A stretch of 64,000 bases of DNA, from assembly GCA_964391595.1 (NCBI GenBank), contig CAYMMM010000002.1, forward strand, positions 25,474-89,473, in the 5' to 3' direction. Below the pieces are notes generated by a model, which worked only from the letters and a program-made list of their open reading frames with translations, did no database searches and was not told the origin of the DNA. This DNA comes from JADZGC01 sp964391595. Lineage in GTDB: Bacteria > Patescibacteriota > Saccharimonadia > CAILAD01 > GCA-016700035. Shown here piece after piece: positions 26,850-35,655 of this stretch (position 1 is the stretch's first letter; each line of letters opens with the position of its first letter). The position numbers and the translations under genes are program-made.

Positions 26850-27203
26850 ATGCCAATTATCAAATCAGCGATCAAGCGAGTACGTCAGCAGGCAAAGCGC
26901 CAATCACGCAACCTTGCTGCCAAACGACGCATCAAAGCCTCTACCAAGGCTACTTTGAGTGCAGTTGCCGCAAAGGATCTCAACACCGCCAAAGAATCAC
27001 TTACCAAGGCTATCTCGCAGATAGACAAAGCGGTCAAGAAAGGCACACTCCACAAAAATACAGGTGCACGCCGCAAGAGCGCCCTCACGCGCTCATACAA
27101 TCAAGCAAGCGACACTGCGTTCGGCACAGAAGGCGCTTCAAGCAAAAAAGCTGCTAAGCCAGTAGCTAAGAAGCCTGTGGCTAAAAAACCAGCCAGCAAG
27201 TAA
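26850..27203 (+). CDS. rpsT: 30S ribosomal protein S20
   Basis: 117 residues: the usual S20 three-helix bundle (MPIIKSAIKRVRQQAKRQ, then KGTLHKNTGARRKSALTR) followed by an added Lys/Ala/Pro tail with AKKPV-type repeats of about 25 residues. S20 binds 16S rRNA. Convergent with holA, which ends 2 nt away. Confidence 0.94.
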   Translation: MPIIKSAIKRVRQQAKRQSRNLAAKRRIKASTKATLSAVAAKDLNTAKESLTKAISQIDKAVKKGTLHKNTGARRKSALTRSYNQASDTAFGTEGASSKKAAKPVAKKPVAKKPASK

Positions 27204-27205
27204 TC

Positions 27206-28138
27206 TCAGCGAGAAGCTAAGCTAAGCACCAGATCAGTCATGGCCTGGTGCGGTTTTTTTAGGCCTGATTTTATTGCCATATCCGCGTCTAGCAAGTCCT
27301 GATAACTCAGTGCAAGGTACGCATCCGAGCACTGCTGCGCCTCTTGCTTTGCCCTCGTAGCAGCCGATGACTTAACTCCACACGCAGTCAACTCGCCAGT
27401 GGTAGCACCAAAATGCACCAACACTAATACTCGAAAATGCCACTGCAATGTAGCCAGGATTTGCTGCTCATTACCGCCGGCACCCATCAGCTCGTCGTAC
27501 CGCCGAAGTGCATCCTGAGGTGCGTGTCGTCGCAGAGCTGCGATGAGATCAAAAATCGAGCTTGATGGGTCGGCTGCGACTATTTCATCGACCAGAGCCT
27601 TCGTTATCTCTCCCCCATCCGCTCCAGCAGCAAGCTTAGCCAGCTCATGTGCGAGTCGCCACTGTGCGTCTGTGTGCGTTCCTACTCGTTGTATGAGGTA
27701 CTGAGCAACCGGTCGGCTAAGCACCGCGTCGAGCCCTTTCGCCTCACGCTGAGCCCAGGTAATCATCTGGGATTCGGTAAGTTGTTCATATATTTTGGCA
27801 GAAGGAAGTGCCGCCAATCTCTTATACAACCGAGATCTTCGATCCAGGCCACGACCATCAAGCACTGCAACCGTTGATTCGGGTGTTCGTTCGAGTACCG
27901 GCATTAATATATCAGGATCGATCTTACCCGCTCCTAGTGCGTGGACTATGAGAAGCCGGTGTGTAAAAAACATAGGTGTCGCCATCAGTTGCTGCTCAAG
28001 CTGCGGTATTGTCATCTCACTCAAATCACACTCTACCATCTCAAGTGCATCGGTGTACTTCTGGACGTACTGTTTACGCAGTTTTTGCAGATGTTGCACG
28101 ATTGCGTAATCATTATTCCCGCCTAAGAAAACAATCAT
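27206..28138 (-). CDS. holA: DNA polymerase III delta subunit
   Basis: 310 residues with the family layout: an AAA-like first half (MIVFLGGNNDYAIVQHLQKL, replacing Walker A; then TPESTVAVLDGRGLDRRSRLYKRL) and a C-terminal helical domain (SSSIFDLIAALRRHAPQDALRRYDELMGAGGNEQQILATLQWHFRVLV). Delta opens the sliding clamp. The start overlaps the mutM stop by 4 nt. Confidence 0.9.
   Translation of the reverse strand: MIVFLGGNNDYAIVQHLQKLRKQYVQKYTDALEMVECDLSEMTIPQLEQQLMATPMFFTHRLLIVHALGAGKIDPDILMPVLERTPESTVAVLDGRGLDRRSRLYKRLAALPSAKIYEQLTESQMITWAQREAKGLDAVLSRPVAQYLIQRVGTHTDAQWRLAHELAKLAAGADGGEITKALVDEIVAADPSSSIFDLIAALRRHAPQDALRRYDELMGAGGNEQQILATLQWHFRVLVLVHFGATTGELTACGVKSSAATRAKQEAQQCSDAYLALSYQDLLDADMAIKSGLKKPHQAMTDLVLSLASR
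27226..27260 (+). terminator. rpsT intrinsic terminator
   Basis: GCACCAG (27226-27232) pairs with CTGGTGC (27245-27251), followed by seven T (27254-27260). It overlaps the 3' end of the opposing holA gene. Confidence 0.85.
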
Positions 28139-29028
28139 TTCTTCACCTCGATCTGACAGTGCGGGCAGATATGTGTCCCCCGTCCGGCTACACGCAATTT
28201 TATGAGTGGTGCACTACAACGCTCACAGGGTTGACCTTCACGCCGGAACACCTTCGCAAATGTCAGATAGCTCCCTTTCTTGCCCTCTGCATCAACGTAA
28301 TTCTTATCACTGGATCCGCCAAGTGAAATCGAGAGCTGCATCACCTCACGCAGCGCTTCATAAAGACGCTTCAACTTTACAGTACTAACCCGCTCGACAA
28401 GAGTAGCTGGATGGATCCGAGCCGCATACAAACCTTCATCAGCATAGATATTTCCTACCCCAGCCATCACCGATTGATCCATGATGGCAGCCTTGATGCT
28501 TGTACGCTTGCGGCGCATGAGGCGCAATCTAAAGCTTTCAAAAGTAAAGTCCGGGCTCAGCATTTCTGGCCCCAACTTCGCGATAAAACTGTCCTCTGCT
28601 ACCTTCGCTGTCTCGACAAGTTTCATCCAGCCAAACTTACGCTGGTCATTAAAGAACAACTTAGAACCATCCTCGAAACTGATACTCACTCTCGTACTCC
28701 TATCCGGTAGCCTGCCTATAAGACTATCGGTCGGATGACCGCCGCCGAAACCTTCCCGCGCCCCTGTCTTCGTATGAAAGCGGAACACCAGCTGCCCCGT
28801 CATCTTGAGATGTATCAGGAGTGAATAGCCCGTATCGAGACCAATAATTAAACCTTTACCGCGTCGATCGACATCAGTAATCTTAGCGCCAATCATCTGT
28901 GAGTCCACGACTTCCGGATCGTTTGGAAAACTCTTTGGCGTCTCCACTTCTACCGAGGTGATAATTAACCCCGGCAGCATCGAAAGTAAGCCCAGTCGAA
29001 TCGTCTCTACTTCTGGAAGTTCAGGCAT
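28135..29028 (-). CDS. mutM: Formamidopyrimidine-DNA glycosylase
   Basis: 297 residues starting MPELPEVETI, where Pro2 and Glu3 are catalytic. The beta-hairpin lysine region is LIHLKMTGQL, the H2TH domain is at about 155-235 (GVGNIYADEGLYAARIHP) and the C-terminal zinc finger has CERC and CPHC. It removes 8-oxoguanine. Lies between polA and holA in one repair/replication transcript. Confidence 0.96.
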   Translation of the reverse strand: MPELPEVETIRLGLLSMLPGLIITSVEVETPKSFPNDPEVVDSQMIGAKITDVDRRGKGLIIGLDTGYSLLIHLKMTGQLVFRFHTKTGAREGFGGGHPTDSLIGRLPDRSTRVSISFEDGSKLFFNDQRKFGWMKLVETAKVAEDSFIAKLGPEMLSPDFTFESFRLRLMRRKRTSIKAAIMDQSVMAGVGNIYADEGLYAARIHPATLVERVSTVKLKRLYEALREVMQLSISLGGSSDKNYVDAEGKKGSYLTFAKVFRREGQPCERCSAPLIKLRVAGRGTHICPHCQIEVKK

Positions 29029-29046
29029 CCATCCCCCAGTCGGCGA

Positions 29047-31806
29047 TTATTCACCAAGCTCACCCCAATTTGATCCAACTGCCTCCCCTACTTCAATTGG
29101 AACCTTGAGCGTAATAACCTGCTCCATAGTATCTCGCAGGAGCTGCTTAACTTCCTCGACCAGTTTCTCATCACATTCGACGATCAGTTCGTCGTGAATC
29201 TGTAAAATCATATGCGCCTCACCGTCTAGTTTCGCTAGTTTTGGTGCCAACTGAATCATCGCTAACTTCATCATATCGGCAGCTGTACCCTGGAGTGGCA
29301 TGTTTACAGCTTGACGCTCTGCAGCAGATCGAACAATAAAGTTACTCGACTTCACATCAGGACATGGGCGCCTTCGGCCATACAATGTTTCTGTATACCC
29401 CTCTTCTAATGCCTGTTTTTTCAGCTTTTTGATATACTCCGCAACACCTTTTCGAAGCTCGAAGTACTTATCAATAAACTCCTTACTCTCTTCATAGCTC
29501 ATGCCAGTAGCAACCGACAGTCCATGCGTATTCATACCATACAGCACACCAAAATTGATCGTCTTTGCACCATATCGCTGATCCTTCGTAACCTCTTCAG
29601 GTTTCACGCCATTCATTTGAGCAGCTGTTAGTGTATGGATATCGATGCCTGACTTGAAGTCTTCAATCATCTGCTTGTCATTTGCCATGGCGGCGGCCAG
29701 ACGCAATTCAATCTGACTATAGTCGGCCGATACAAACATCTTGCCCCTCTCAGCGACAAAGCCCTTGCGAATTTCACGCCCCAACGGAGTACGGACTGGG
29801 ATGTTCTGAAGGTTTGGATTGTTACTTGATAGTCTCCCTGTTTGCGCAATCGTCTGCTGATAGCTGGTATGCACACGCCCGGTCTTCGGCTGCACGAGAA
29901 GAGGAAGCGTGTCCACATACGTACTCTTTAGTTTAGCTACTTCCCGATAATCAAAGATGAGATCAATGATCGGGTGTTTGCCGCGCAGCTTCTCGAGTTC
30001 GCTCGCAGCCGTCGATGTCCCGCCGCTCTTCACCTTCTTAAGTCCCTCACCCTCGATCTTGAGCTTGTTAAACAAGATATCCTTCAACTGTTGAGTAGAA
30101 TTGATATTAAATTCCTCACCTGCCTGCTCATAGATCTGCTCTATGGTTTTTGAGAGACGCTTATCCAGCTCTTTCGAAAACTTGGCGAAGAACACCGAAT
30201 CAAGCTTTACGCCCGTGAGCTCAACGTCACCGAGCACAGGGATGAGTGGCCACTCGAGCTGGCGTGCCACCTCATCAAGCTTGCCGATCTTCTTAAGTTC
30301 TTTGCTGAGCTTCAGATAAAGTCGCCAAGCAATATCGGCGTCTTCAGCAGCATATTTGACCGCCTCATCGATTGGCACCTGGTCAAATGTTTTTTGATTC
30401 TTCCCTCGCGCGCCAATAAGCTCCGTTATCTCGATCATCTCGAGGCCTAATTCTGCCAAGGCTAAGCCTGATAGCGTCTGTGCTCGCCCCATAGGGTTGA
30501 TAAGAAAGGCCGCAACCATAGTGTCAAAGCAAATCCCCTGCATCGTCACGCCAGCCTGCTTGATGACCTGATAGTCGTACTTGATGTTGTGCCCGATCTT
30601 CCCGATCTTCGGGCTTTCAAGAACTGGTCGCAATGCTTCAAGCACCGTTGCGGCAGGCAGCTGCTCTCCCTCCTGATGACCGACGGGTATGTAATACGCC
30701 TTACCTTCTTCCCATGCTAACGAGATACCGACGAGATCGGCGGCAATCGGCTCCACCGAGGTTGTCTCAGTATCAATAGAGAATTCCTTAAGTGTTGTAA
30801 GTTTTGCAACGATATCATTGAGCTGCTTCTCGGTTGTAACTGCTTCATATTTGGCAGTCTTCAAGTGAGTACGCAGGCGATCATGATCACGTGCATCAAC
30901 ATCATAGATATCGTCGAAGAGATTCTTCTGCTGCCCAACCTCGCTCTGCGGCAGCTTCGCTATCAGCGACCGAAACTCAAGCTTATGGAGCAACTGCACA
31001 ACCTTCTCACGATCGTAGCGATGGAGCCGGGCATCCTCGAGCTCAAATTCGCATGGTACATCACGTACGATTGTCGAGAGTTCAAGTGATCGATACGCGT
31101 CATCCTTCCCAGCCTCAAGCTTAGCGCGCACCGCAGGCTTGATCTCATCTAAGTGTGCATAGATTCCATCTAAAGTTTTATACTGCACCACGAGATCCGC
31201 AGCCGTCTTCTCTCCAATGCCTTTGACTCCAGGTATGTTATCACTTGAGTCACCCTTGAGTGCTTTGGTTACTAGGAAACCCTCTGGGTCGACGCCATAT
31301 CGCGCCTCTACAGCGGCGGGGTCATAGAGTATGGTATCCGAGAAACCACGCTTGAGCGTATAGATACTGACATACTCATCCACAAGCTGAAGCTCATCCA
31401 TATCGCCAGTCACGATAACGACTTCATGCTTCGACTTGAGCTTTTCGGCGAGCGTACCGATAACATCATCAGCTTCGTAGCCTGTTACGCCAACGACGGG
31501 AATCTCAAACGCCTTCAGAAGATCCTTAGTCACATCAAACTGCGGTACGAGGTCTTTATCTGTCTCCTTGCGGGTCGCCTTATACTTTTCGTCGAGGTCA
31601 TGTCGAAACGTCTTACCAGGCATATCCCAAGCCACTACCACGTATTCAGGCTTGAGCTCCTTGATGGCATTGAGCAGCATCATCGTAAAGCCATAGACAC
31701 CGTTGGTTGGCGTGCCGTCTTTCGTGCTTAAAAATGGTATGGCGTGAAAACCGCGATGTAGCAGGGCATGCCCGTCAAAAATCGCTACGCGTGATCGATT
31801 GGTCAT
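29047..31806 (-). CDS. polA: DNA polymerase I
   Basis: 919 residues with all three domains. The 5'-nuclease region (residues about 1-290) has FDGHALLHRG and GIGEKTAADLV. The proofreading domain (about 330-490) keeps the DxE metal residues (FSIDTETTS), so it may be active. The polymerase (about 520-919) has DYSQIELR, the O-helix KTINFGVLYGM and the HDEL motif (IHDELIVECDE). The ATG lies 7 nt after TATAAT (31814-31819), predicting a leaderless mRNA that continues into mutM and holA. Confidence 0.97.
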   Translation of the reverse strand: MTNRSRVAIFDGHALLHRGFHAIPFLSTKDGTPTNGVYGFTMMLLNAIKELKPEYVVVAWDMPGKTFRHDLDEKYKATRKETDKDLVPQFDVTKDLLKAFEIPVVGVTGYEADDVIGTLAEKLKSKHEVVIVTGDMDELQLVDEYVSIYTLKRGFSDTILYDPAAVEARYGVDPEGFLVTKALKGDSSDNIPGVKGIGEKTAADLVVQYKTLDGIYAHLDEIKPAVRAKLEAGKDDAYRSLELSTIVRDVPCEFELEDARLHRYDREKVVQLLHKLEFRSLIAKLPQSEVGQQKNLFDDIYDVDARDHDRLRTHLKTAKYEAVTTEKQLNDIVAKLTTLKEFSIDTETTSVEPIAADLVGISLAWEEGKAYYIPVGHQEGEQLPAATVLEALRPVLESPKIGKIGHNIKYDYQVIKQAGVTMQGICFDTMVAAFLINPMGRAQTLSGLALAELGLEMIEITELIGARGKNQKTFDQVPIDEAVKYAAEDADIAWRLYLKLSKELKKIGKLDEVARQLEWPLIPVLGDVELTGVKLDSVFFAKFSKELDKRLSKTIEQIYEQAGEEFNINSTQQLKDILFNKLKIEGEGLKKVKSGGTSTAASELEKLRGKHPIIDLIFDYREVAKLKSTYVDTLPLLVQPKTGRVHTSYQQTIAQTGRLSSNNPNLQNIPVRTPLGREIRKGFVAERGKMFVSADYSQIELRLAAAMANDKQMIEDFKSGIDIHTLTAAQMNGVKPEEVTKDQRYGAKTINFGVLYGMNTHGLSVATGMSYEESKEFIDKYFELRKGVAEYIKKLKKQALEEGYTETLYGRRRPCPDVKSSNFIVRSAAERQAVNMPLQGTAADMMKLAMIQLAPKLAKLDGEAHMILQIHDELIVECDEKLVEEVKQLLRDTMEQVITLKVPIEVGEAVGSNWGELGE

Positions 31807-31814
31807 ACCTGATA

Positions 31815-32624
31815 TTATACGCGTTTTTCAGATAAGGAGGAGTCCGGGTGACTGAGCATCTGTGTTTTGAGGATGAGAAACAGCTGCCGCATACTATCTG
31901 CTATCTGTTGGGAGTGAATAACGGTCCCAAAAACCTCTTGCCCATAGCTCAGATAGGCTACCTTATCGGCATAGACATTGATCTCTACCGGCATGTTATA
32001 GATATCGGGATCATAGAAGGTGTGCTCAATCAGGTGCTCCGTATGCTTTGCGGGAGTTTTCGCGAGCGTGAATCCTTTTGGCGTTAGCGACTGCACATGT
32101 ATCCCCTTGCGAACTCGTGTGGCAACAAAATCATCAAGATACTCACTCCCGAGAAAATCATGCTGGTTTGGAGAAATGATGAGCATCACATCAGCTTTCG
32201 TCTGTAGAATATCATCATAAATATCCTTCAAACCCTCAACTCCCTGATACTGCCTTACTGCTGGTTGCTCGGTTAGCTGATGATAACGCTGCGTCAAACT
32301 CGGTAACAGTGATTTAAAACGATATTCATTATTGAGCAAAATATTTCTTCGACGCTCTACCAGGGTTTCGATGTTGATTGGATTGGCTGGCAAGTAGCTG
32401 AGCTTCTTCCCTATTTTTGATTTACTTACGAGATTAAGCTCCTCGAGCCGCGCGAGTATCGAGTAGGCATTTGTGCGAGTTTCTTTGAGCTTCTCTGACA
32501 CGAGCGTAGGTGTGATCTCGCCCACTTCTAGTGCCAGCAAATATGTCTGGGCTTGATTCTTATTAAGTCCAAGGCCCTCAAGAATCGCTATGTCGGTTGG
32601 TTCTGTGGGTTTTGTCGATTTCAT
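31815..32624 (-). CDS. TrmB-family transcriptional regulator
   Basis: 269 residues. The N-terminal winged helix (LEGLGLNKNQAQTYLLALEVGEITPTLVSEKLKETRTNAYSILARLEELNLV) matches TrmB/sugar-responsive regulators common in archaea and CPR bacteria. The C-terminal part resembles the phospholipase-D-like ligand-binding domain of such regulators. The ATG lies 9 nt after TATAAT (32634-32639). It is divergent from the SPFH gene, whose promoter starts about 40 bp away. Confidence 0.8.
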   Translation of the reverse strand: MKSTKPTEPTDIAILEGLGLNKNQAQTYLLALEVGEITPTLVSEKLKETRTNAYSILARLEELNLVSKSKIGKKLSYLPANPINIETLVERRRNILLNNEYRFKSLLPSLTQRYHQLTEQPAVRQYQGVEGLKDIYDDILQTKADVMLIISPNQHDFLGSEYLDDFVATRVRKGIHVQSLTPKGFTLAKTPAKHTEHLIEHTFYDPDIYNMPVEINVYADKVAYLSYGQEVFGTVIHSQQIADSMRQLFLILKTQMLSHPDSSLSEKRV

Positions 32625-32680
32625 TTCGACATTATTATAGCAAATATATATCTGTAAGTACAGTATTTTGCCATTACATA

Positions 32681-32709
32681 TTGACTATTAGACGTATTCG
32701 TCCCATACT
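32681..32709 (+). promoter_or_regulatory. Promoter of the SPFH gene
   Basis: TTGACT (32681-32686), 17-bp spacer, CATACT (32704-32709). Transcription should start near 32716, leaving a leader of about 260 nt. It lies in the divergent region with the TrmB-family gene, whose product could act here. Confidence 0.6.
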
Positions 32710-32715
32710 AGGCCC

Positions 32716-32974
32716 ATCAAAACAAACAGCACCTAGATATCAAATGAGTCACCCGCGAAGCCCCACTGGCTGACGATATACATCGTCCATCAATGGGACT
32801 TTACGACCCAATACCTTTCTACAGACCTCTTACAGAATCTCGACAGTTGCCTCGGAACAGCTGCCGGGATCCCAAAGATCTCGGGTTTAGACCCGGCAAA
32901 ATTCCGAAAACCGGACTCATACAGCAACAGTGCCAACGACTGACTCGTTGGAAAAGCACCTACCAAGGAGTAAA
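32716..32974 (+). promoter_or_regulatory. Long structured 5' leader of the SPFH gene
   Basis: About 260 nt without an ORF of note. Visible stems: GACGAT-atac-ATCGTC (32772-32787), inside a CCCA/TGGG outer pair; GCCGGG/CCCGGC (32863-32868 and 32892-32897); and a perfect 7-bp hairpin CCAACGA/TCGTTGG (32933-32951) about 13 nt before the Shine-Dalgarno AAGGAG. Such length is unusual here, where many native mRNAs look leaderless. It may be a regulatory leader; no known riboswitch class is recognised. Confidence 0.5.
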
Positions 32975-34000
32975 ATGTTCCAGTTCATCCTGTTCATCCT
33001 GTTGGTCGTGGCCGCCGTGGTCATGGTCGGCATGGGTCGCAAGACCTTCGCAGAAGGTTCGAGCGACGAGATGAAGGTCAACTTCCGGGCGTTCAGCCCC
33101 ATCCCCCTACTCCTGGGCATCCTCATCCTCTTCTTCAGCACGTTCACCACGGTGGACGGTGGCTTCGTCGGTATCCCGAAAGCTTTCGGGTCGTACGGTA
33201 CGCCGCTCGGAGAAGGAGCCCACTTCGTCGCCCCCTGGGCAGACGTCGTGGATCTCGAGGTCAGAACCCAGGAATACACCATGTCATCCAAAAGCTCCGA
33301 AGGCAACGTCAGCGGCGACGACTCCGTCTCCGTTACCGCCTCCGACCAGGTGACAATCGGTGTGGATGCAACCGTGCTCTACCGCCCGAATGCCAAGACA
33401 GCCGACAAGCTGATCAAGGACCTCGGCGAGGAGTACGTCGGCAAGATCGTCCGCCCCACCGCTCGTCAGGTCATCCGAGACGTCGGCACCCAGTACTCGG
33501 GTATCGACCTCGTGACCTCAAAGCGTCAGGCGTACGCCACGCAAGTCAAGGAGGAGATCACCAAGAAGGTGGCCGCCTACGGCATCACCATCGAGGACGT
33601 CAAGATCCGTGACATGAGCCTGCCGAAGCCCCTTGAGGAAGCCGTGAACGCCAAGGCCACCGCCGCTCAGCTCGCTGACCAGAAAATCAACGAGCTCAGG
33701 CAGGCCCAGCTGCAGGCCGACATCGACCGAACCAAGGCGCAAGCCACGGCCGACAGCCAGCAGATCGTTGCGTGTGGCGGTCACCCCGAAAACGTGACCG
33801 TCGACGGCCAGACCAAGCAGGTCGTCGTGCCCAATCGTGGCGATCAGTGCGACCAGCGTCAGCTGACACCGGAGTTCCTCCAGAGCCAGTACATCCAAGC
33901 CCTCAAGGCAGTGGTGGATTCGCCGAACAACTCGACGATCATCCTCCCGATGGATCAGGGGCTGACCCCCCAGCTGATCCTGCCCAACGGCAAGGGCTAA
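32975..34000 (+). CDS. SPFH/Band 7 (prohibitin-like) membrane protein
   Basis: 341 residues from ATG 32975, chosen for the AAGGAG 5 nt upstream. Two hydrophobic helices (residues about 1-20 and 42-63) anchor it; the SPFH domain follows (TVDGGFVGIPKAFGSYGTPLGEGAHFVAPW), with VTASDQVTIGVDATVLYRP and a long Ala/Gln/Lys coiled coil (about 225-275). Two cysteines near 280-300 may pair. SPFH proteins form cage-like membrane microdomain assemblies. Codons end almost always in C or G, unlike the neighbours, which suggests recent transfer or unusual selection. Confidence 0.9.
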   Translation: MFQFILFILLVVAAVVMVGMGRKTFAEGSSDEMKVNFRAFSPIPLLLGILILFFSTFTTVDGGFVGIPKAFGSYGTPLGEGAHFVAPWADVVDLEVRTQEYTMSSKSSEGNVSGDDSVSVTASDQVTIGVDATVLYRPNAKTADKLIKDLGEEYVGKIVRPTARQVIRDVGTQYSGIDLVTSKRQAYATQVKEEITKKVAAYGITIEDVKIRDMSLPKPLEEAVNAKATAAQLADQKINELRQAQLQADIDRTKAQATADSQQIVACGGHPENVTVDGQTKQVVVPNRGDQCDQRQLTPEFLQSQYIQALKAVVDSPNNSTIILPMDQGLTPQLILPNGKG

Positions 34001-34065
34001 CTGCAGTAACCGGCCTATCGAGGGCCTTTTGCCCCTCGTCTGATACTCGAGCAGCCTCTCGAATA

Positions 34066-34100
34066 CCCCACCCCTTGCAACATAGGGGTGGGCTTACCTG
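34066..34100 (+). terminator. Likely terminator of the SPFH gene
   Basis: CCCACCCC (34067-34074) pairs with GGGGTGGG (34085-34092), followed by a weakly T-rich stretch. No better candidate lies between the gene and the next promoter. Confidence 0.5.
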
Positions 34101-34140
34101 TATTTGCATAATTGCCGATAGCACCAGCATAATGAATGTC

Positions 34141-34443
34141 ATGAGCAAGACAGATGATGAACCAGGACGCGAGCTTACGACCCACGAGGAAGTAACGGGC
34201 GTCGACACACCAGAGGGGCGTGCCGGGCTTACAGATGCCTTGAGGGGCTTGCGCGATCTCGCAGTACAAAATACTGCTACTGAAGGTACGCAGCCCGGCT
34301 GGCGCATCAGTACAGAAGAACGAGCTGTCGGTAAGACAAACTTACCTAGAGCACGAGATGCACTGCGCGCTACTGAGTCACCGACTATCAAGCTAGCCCG
34401 TGAGAAAAAGGTCCGAGACGCTACTAAAAACGACCCGCAATGA
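34141..34443 (+). CDS. Small charged protein of unknown function
   Basis: 100 residues, very rich in Arg, Glu, Thr and Asp, no hydrophobic core; probably mostly disordered. The ATG at 34141 lies 7 nt after CATAAT, with TTGCAT 18 bp before that, so a leaderless mRNA is expected. Segment LTDALRGLRDLAVQN could form one amphipathic helix. Convergent with sigA, sharing a terminator whose loop contains its stop codon. Confidence 0.55.
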   Translation: MSKTDDEPGRELTTHEEVTGVDTPEGRAGLTDALRGLRDLAVQNTATEGTQPGWRISTEERAVGKTNLPRARDALRATESPTIKLAREKKVRDATKNDPQ

Positions 34444-34460
34444 GCAGGTCGTTTTTTAGT
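34423..34460. terminator. Bidirectional terminator between the small gene and sigA
   Basis: A 13-bp inverted repeat: ACTAAAAACGACC (34423-34435) with GGTCGTTTTTTAG (34447-34459), with an A-run on one side and a T-run on the other, so it can stop transcription from both directions. The loop holds the TGA stop of the small gene. Confidence 0.85.
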
Positions 34461-34473
34461 TTTGGCTATACTC

Positions 34474-35601
34474 CTACTGTAGGTAGTCTTTGAGGCGCTT
34501 GGAGTCTTTGTGCTTACGGAGCTTCGCCAAAGCTTTCGCTTCAATCTGGCGAATTCGTTCGCGCGTCACGCCAAACTCCTGCCCGACTTCTTCGAGCGTA
34601 TGGCTTCTGCCGTCCTCGAGACCGAAGCGCATGCGCAAGATCTTCTGCTCTCGCGGTGTAAGGAGCGACAACGTATCGTTGATATGTTCCTTCAGAAGCT
34701 CATACGTCGCAGCATCTACTGGCGATACGGAGTCCTGATCCTCGATGAACTCACCAAGCGTAGAGTCTTCGTCCTCACCTACGGCCGCATCAAGCGAGGT
34801 TGTATCCTGGCTAATCTTCTGGATATGCAAAACTTTCTCGACATCCATTTCCATTTCTTTTGCCAGCTCTTCTGGGCTTGGCTCACGACCCAGCTCACTC
34901 GTCAATCGTCGTTGGGTACGAATAAGCTTGTTGATCGTCTCTACCATGTGCACTGGAATACGAATCACACGAGCTTGGTCAGCAATCGCACGGGTAATTG
35001 CCTGGCGGATCCACCAAGTAGCGTAGGTAGAAAACTTAAAACCTTTGGTGTAATCGAATTTTTCTACAGCGCGCAGAAGACCCGTATTCCCCTCCTGAAT
35101 CAGGTCGAGCAGATCTAGACCGCGACCAATGTATTTTTTCGCAATCGAAACAACGAGGCGCATATTTGCTTCGGCGAGCGCGTCCTTGGCTGATTTATCG
35201 CCTTGCTCGATGCGCTTCGCAAGCGCAACCTCTTCCTCGGCATTAATCAGTGGTATCTTCCCGATCTCACGCAAGTAGAGACGCACAGAGTCATCAGCGA
35301 TGTCTTTGATCGCCTCCTCGCTCACAGCATTTTCTACATCTTCCTCAGGTTCTGTCTGCCAAATAAGCTTGTCTTTTTGATCTACTACTTCAATGCCTGC
35401 ATCAATCAGGGCAGAATAGAGATCATCAAGTAGGTCTACTTGTTCTTCTGCTTGAGGGATAGCCTGTAATACTTCTTGCTGCGTGACAAAGCCTTGTTCG
35501 CGACCTTTTGTAACCAGCCTCTGCACTGCTGGCTTCAGCTCTTCAGGGATGTTTGGCTCGAGATTACGTCCCTCTTCTGGCTGTGCTTTTTTGCGTGGCA
35601 T
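34474..35601 (-). CDS. sigA: Primary sigma factor (RpoD/SigA)
   Basis: 375 residues from ATG 35601, 7 nt after GGAAGGA. Region 1.2 (DSVRLYLREIGKIPLI), region 2 (DLIQEGNTGLLRAVEKFDYTKGFKFSTYATWWIRQAI, with the -10-binding residues), region 3 and region 4 (TPREQKILRMRFGLEDGRSHTLEEVGQEFGVTRERIRQIEAKALAKLR) are complete. The large non-conserved region of E. coli sigma-70 is absent, as in Gram-positive SigA. Separated from dnaG by about 55 nt, in the order dnaG-sigA typical of the macromolecular synthesis operon. Confidence 0.96.
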   Translation of the reverse strand: MPRKKAQPEEGRNLEPNIPEELKPAVQRLVTKGREQGFVTQQEVLQAIPQAEEQVDLLDDLYSALIDAGIEVVDQKDKLIWQTEPEEDVENAVSEEAIKDIADDSVRLYLREIGKIPLINAEEEVALAKRIEQGDKSAKDALAEANMRLVVSIAKKYIGRGLDLLDLIQEGNTGLLRAVEKFDYTKGFKFSTYATWWIRQAITRAIADQARVIRIPVHMVETINKLIRTQRRLTSELGREPSPEELAKEMEMDVEKVLHIQKISQDTTSLDAAVGEDEDSTLGEFIEDQDSVSPVDAATYELLKEHINDTLSLLTPREQKILRMRFGLEDGRSHTLEEVGQEFGVTRERIRQIEAKALAKLRKHKDSKRLKDYLQ

Positions 35602-35655
35602 AAAAAATCCTTCCAAATTATCTAGTTTGCAATGTAATCAATATGATAGGTGATG

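Noticed and set aside
32710..34000. The G+C-rich SPFH gene as an assembly chimera
   Set aside because: Its promoter and flanks have the local A+T-rich style and neighbouring genes are intact on both sides without duplicated joints; reads would be needed to exclude it fully.
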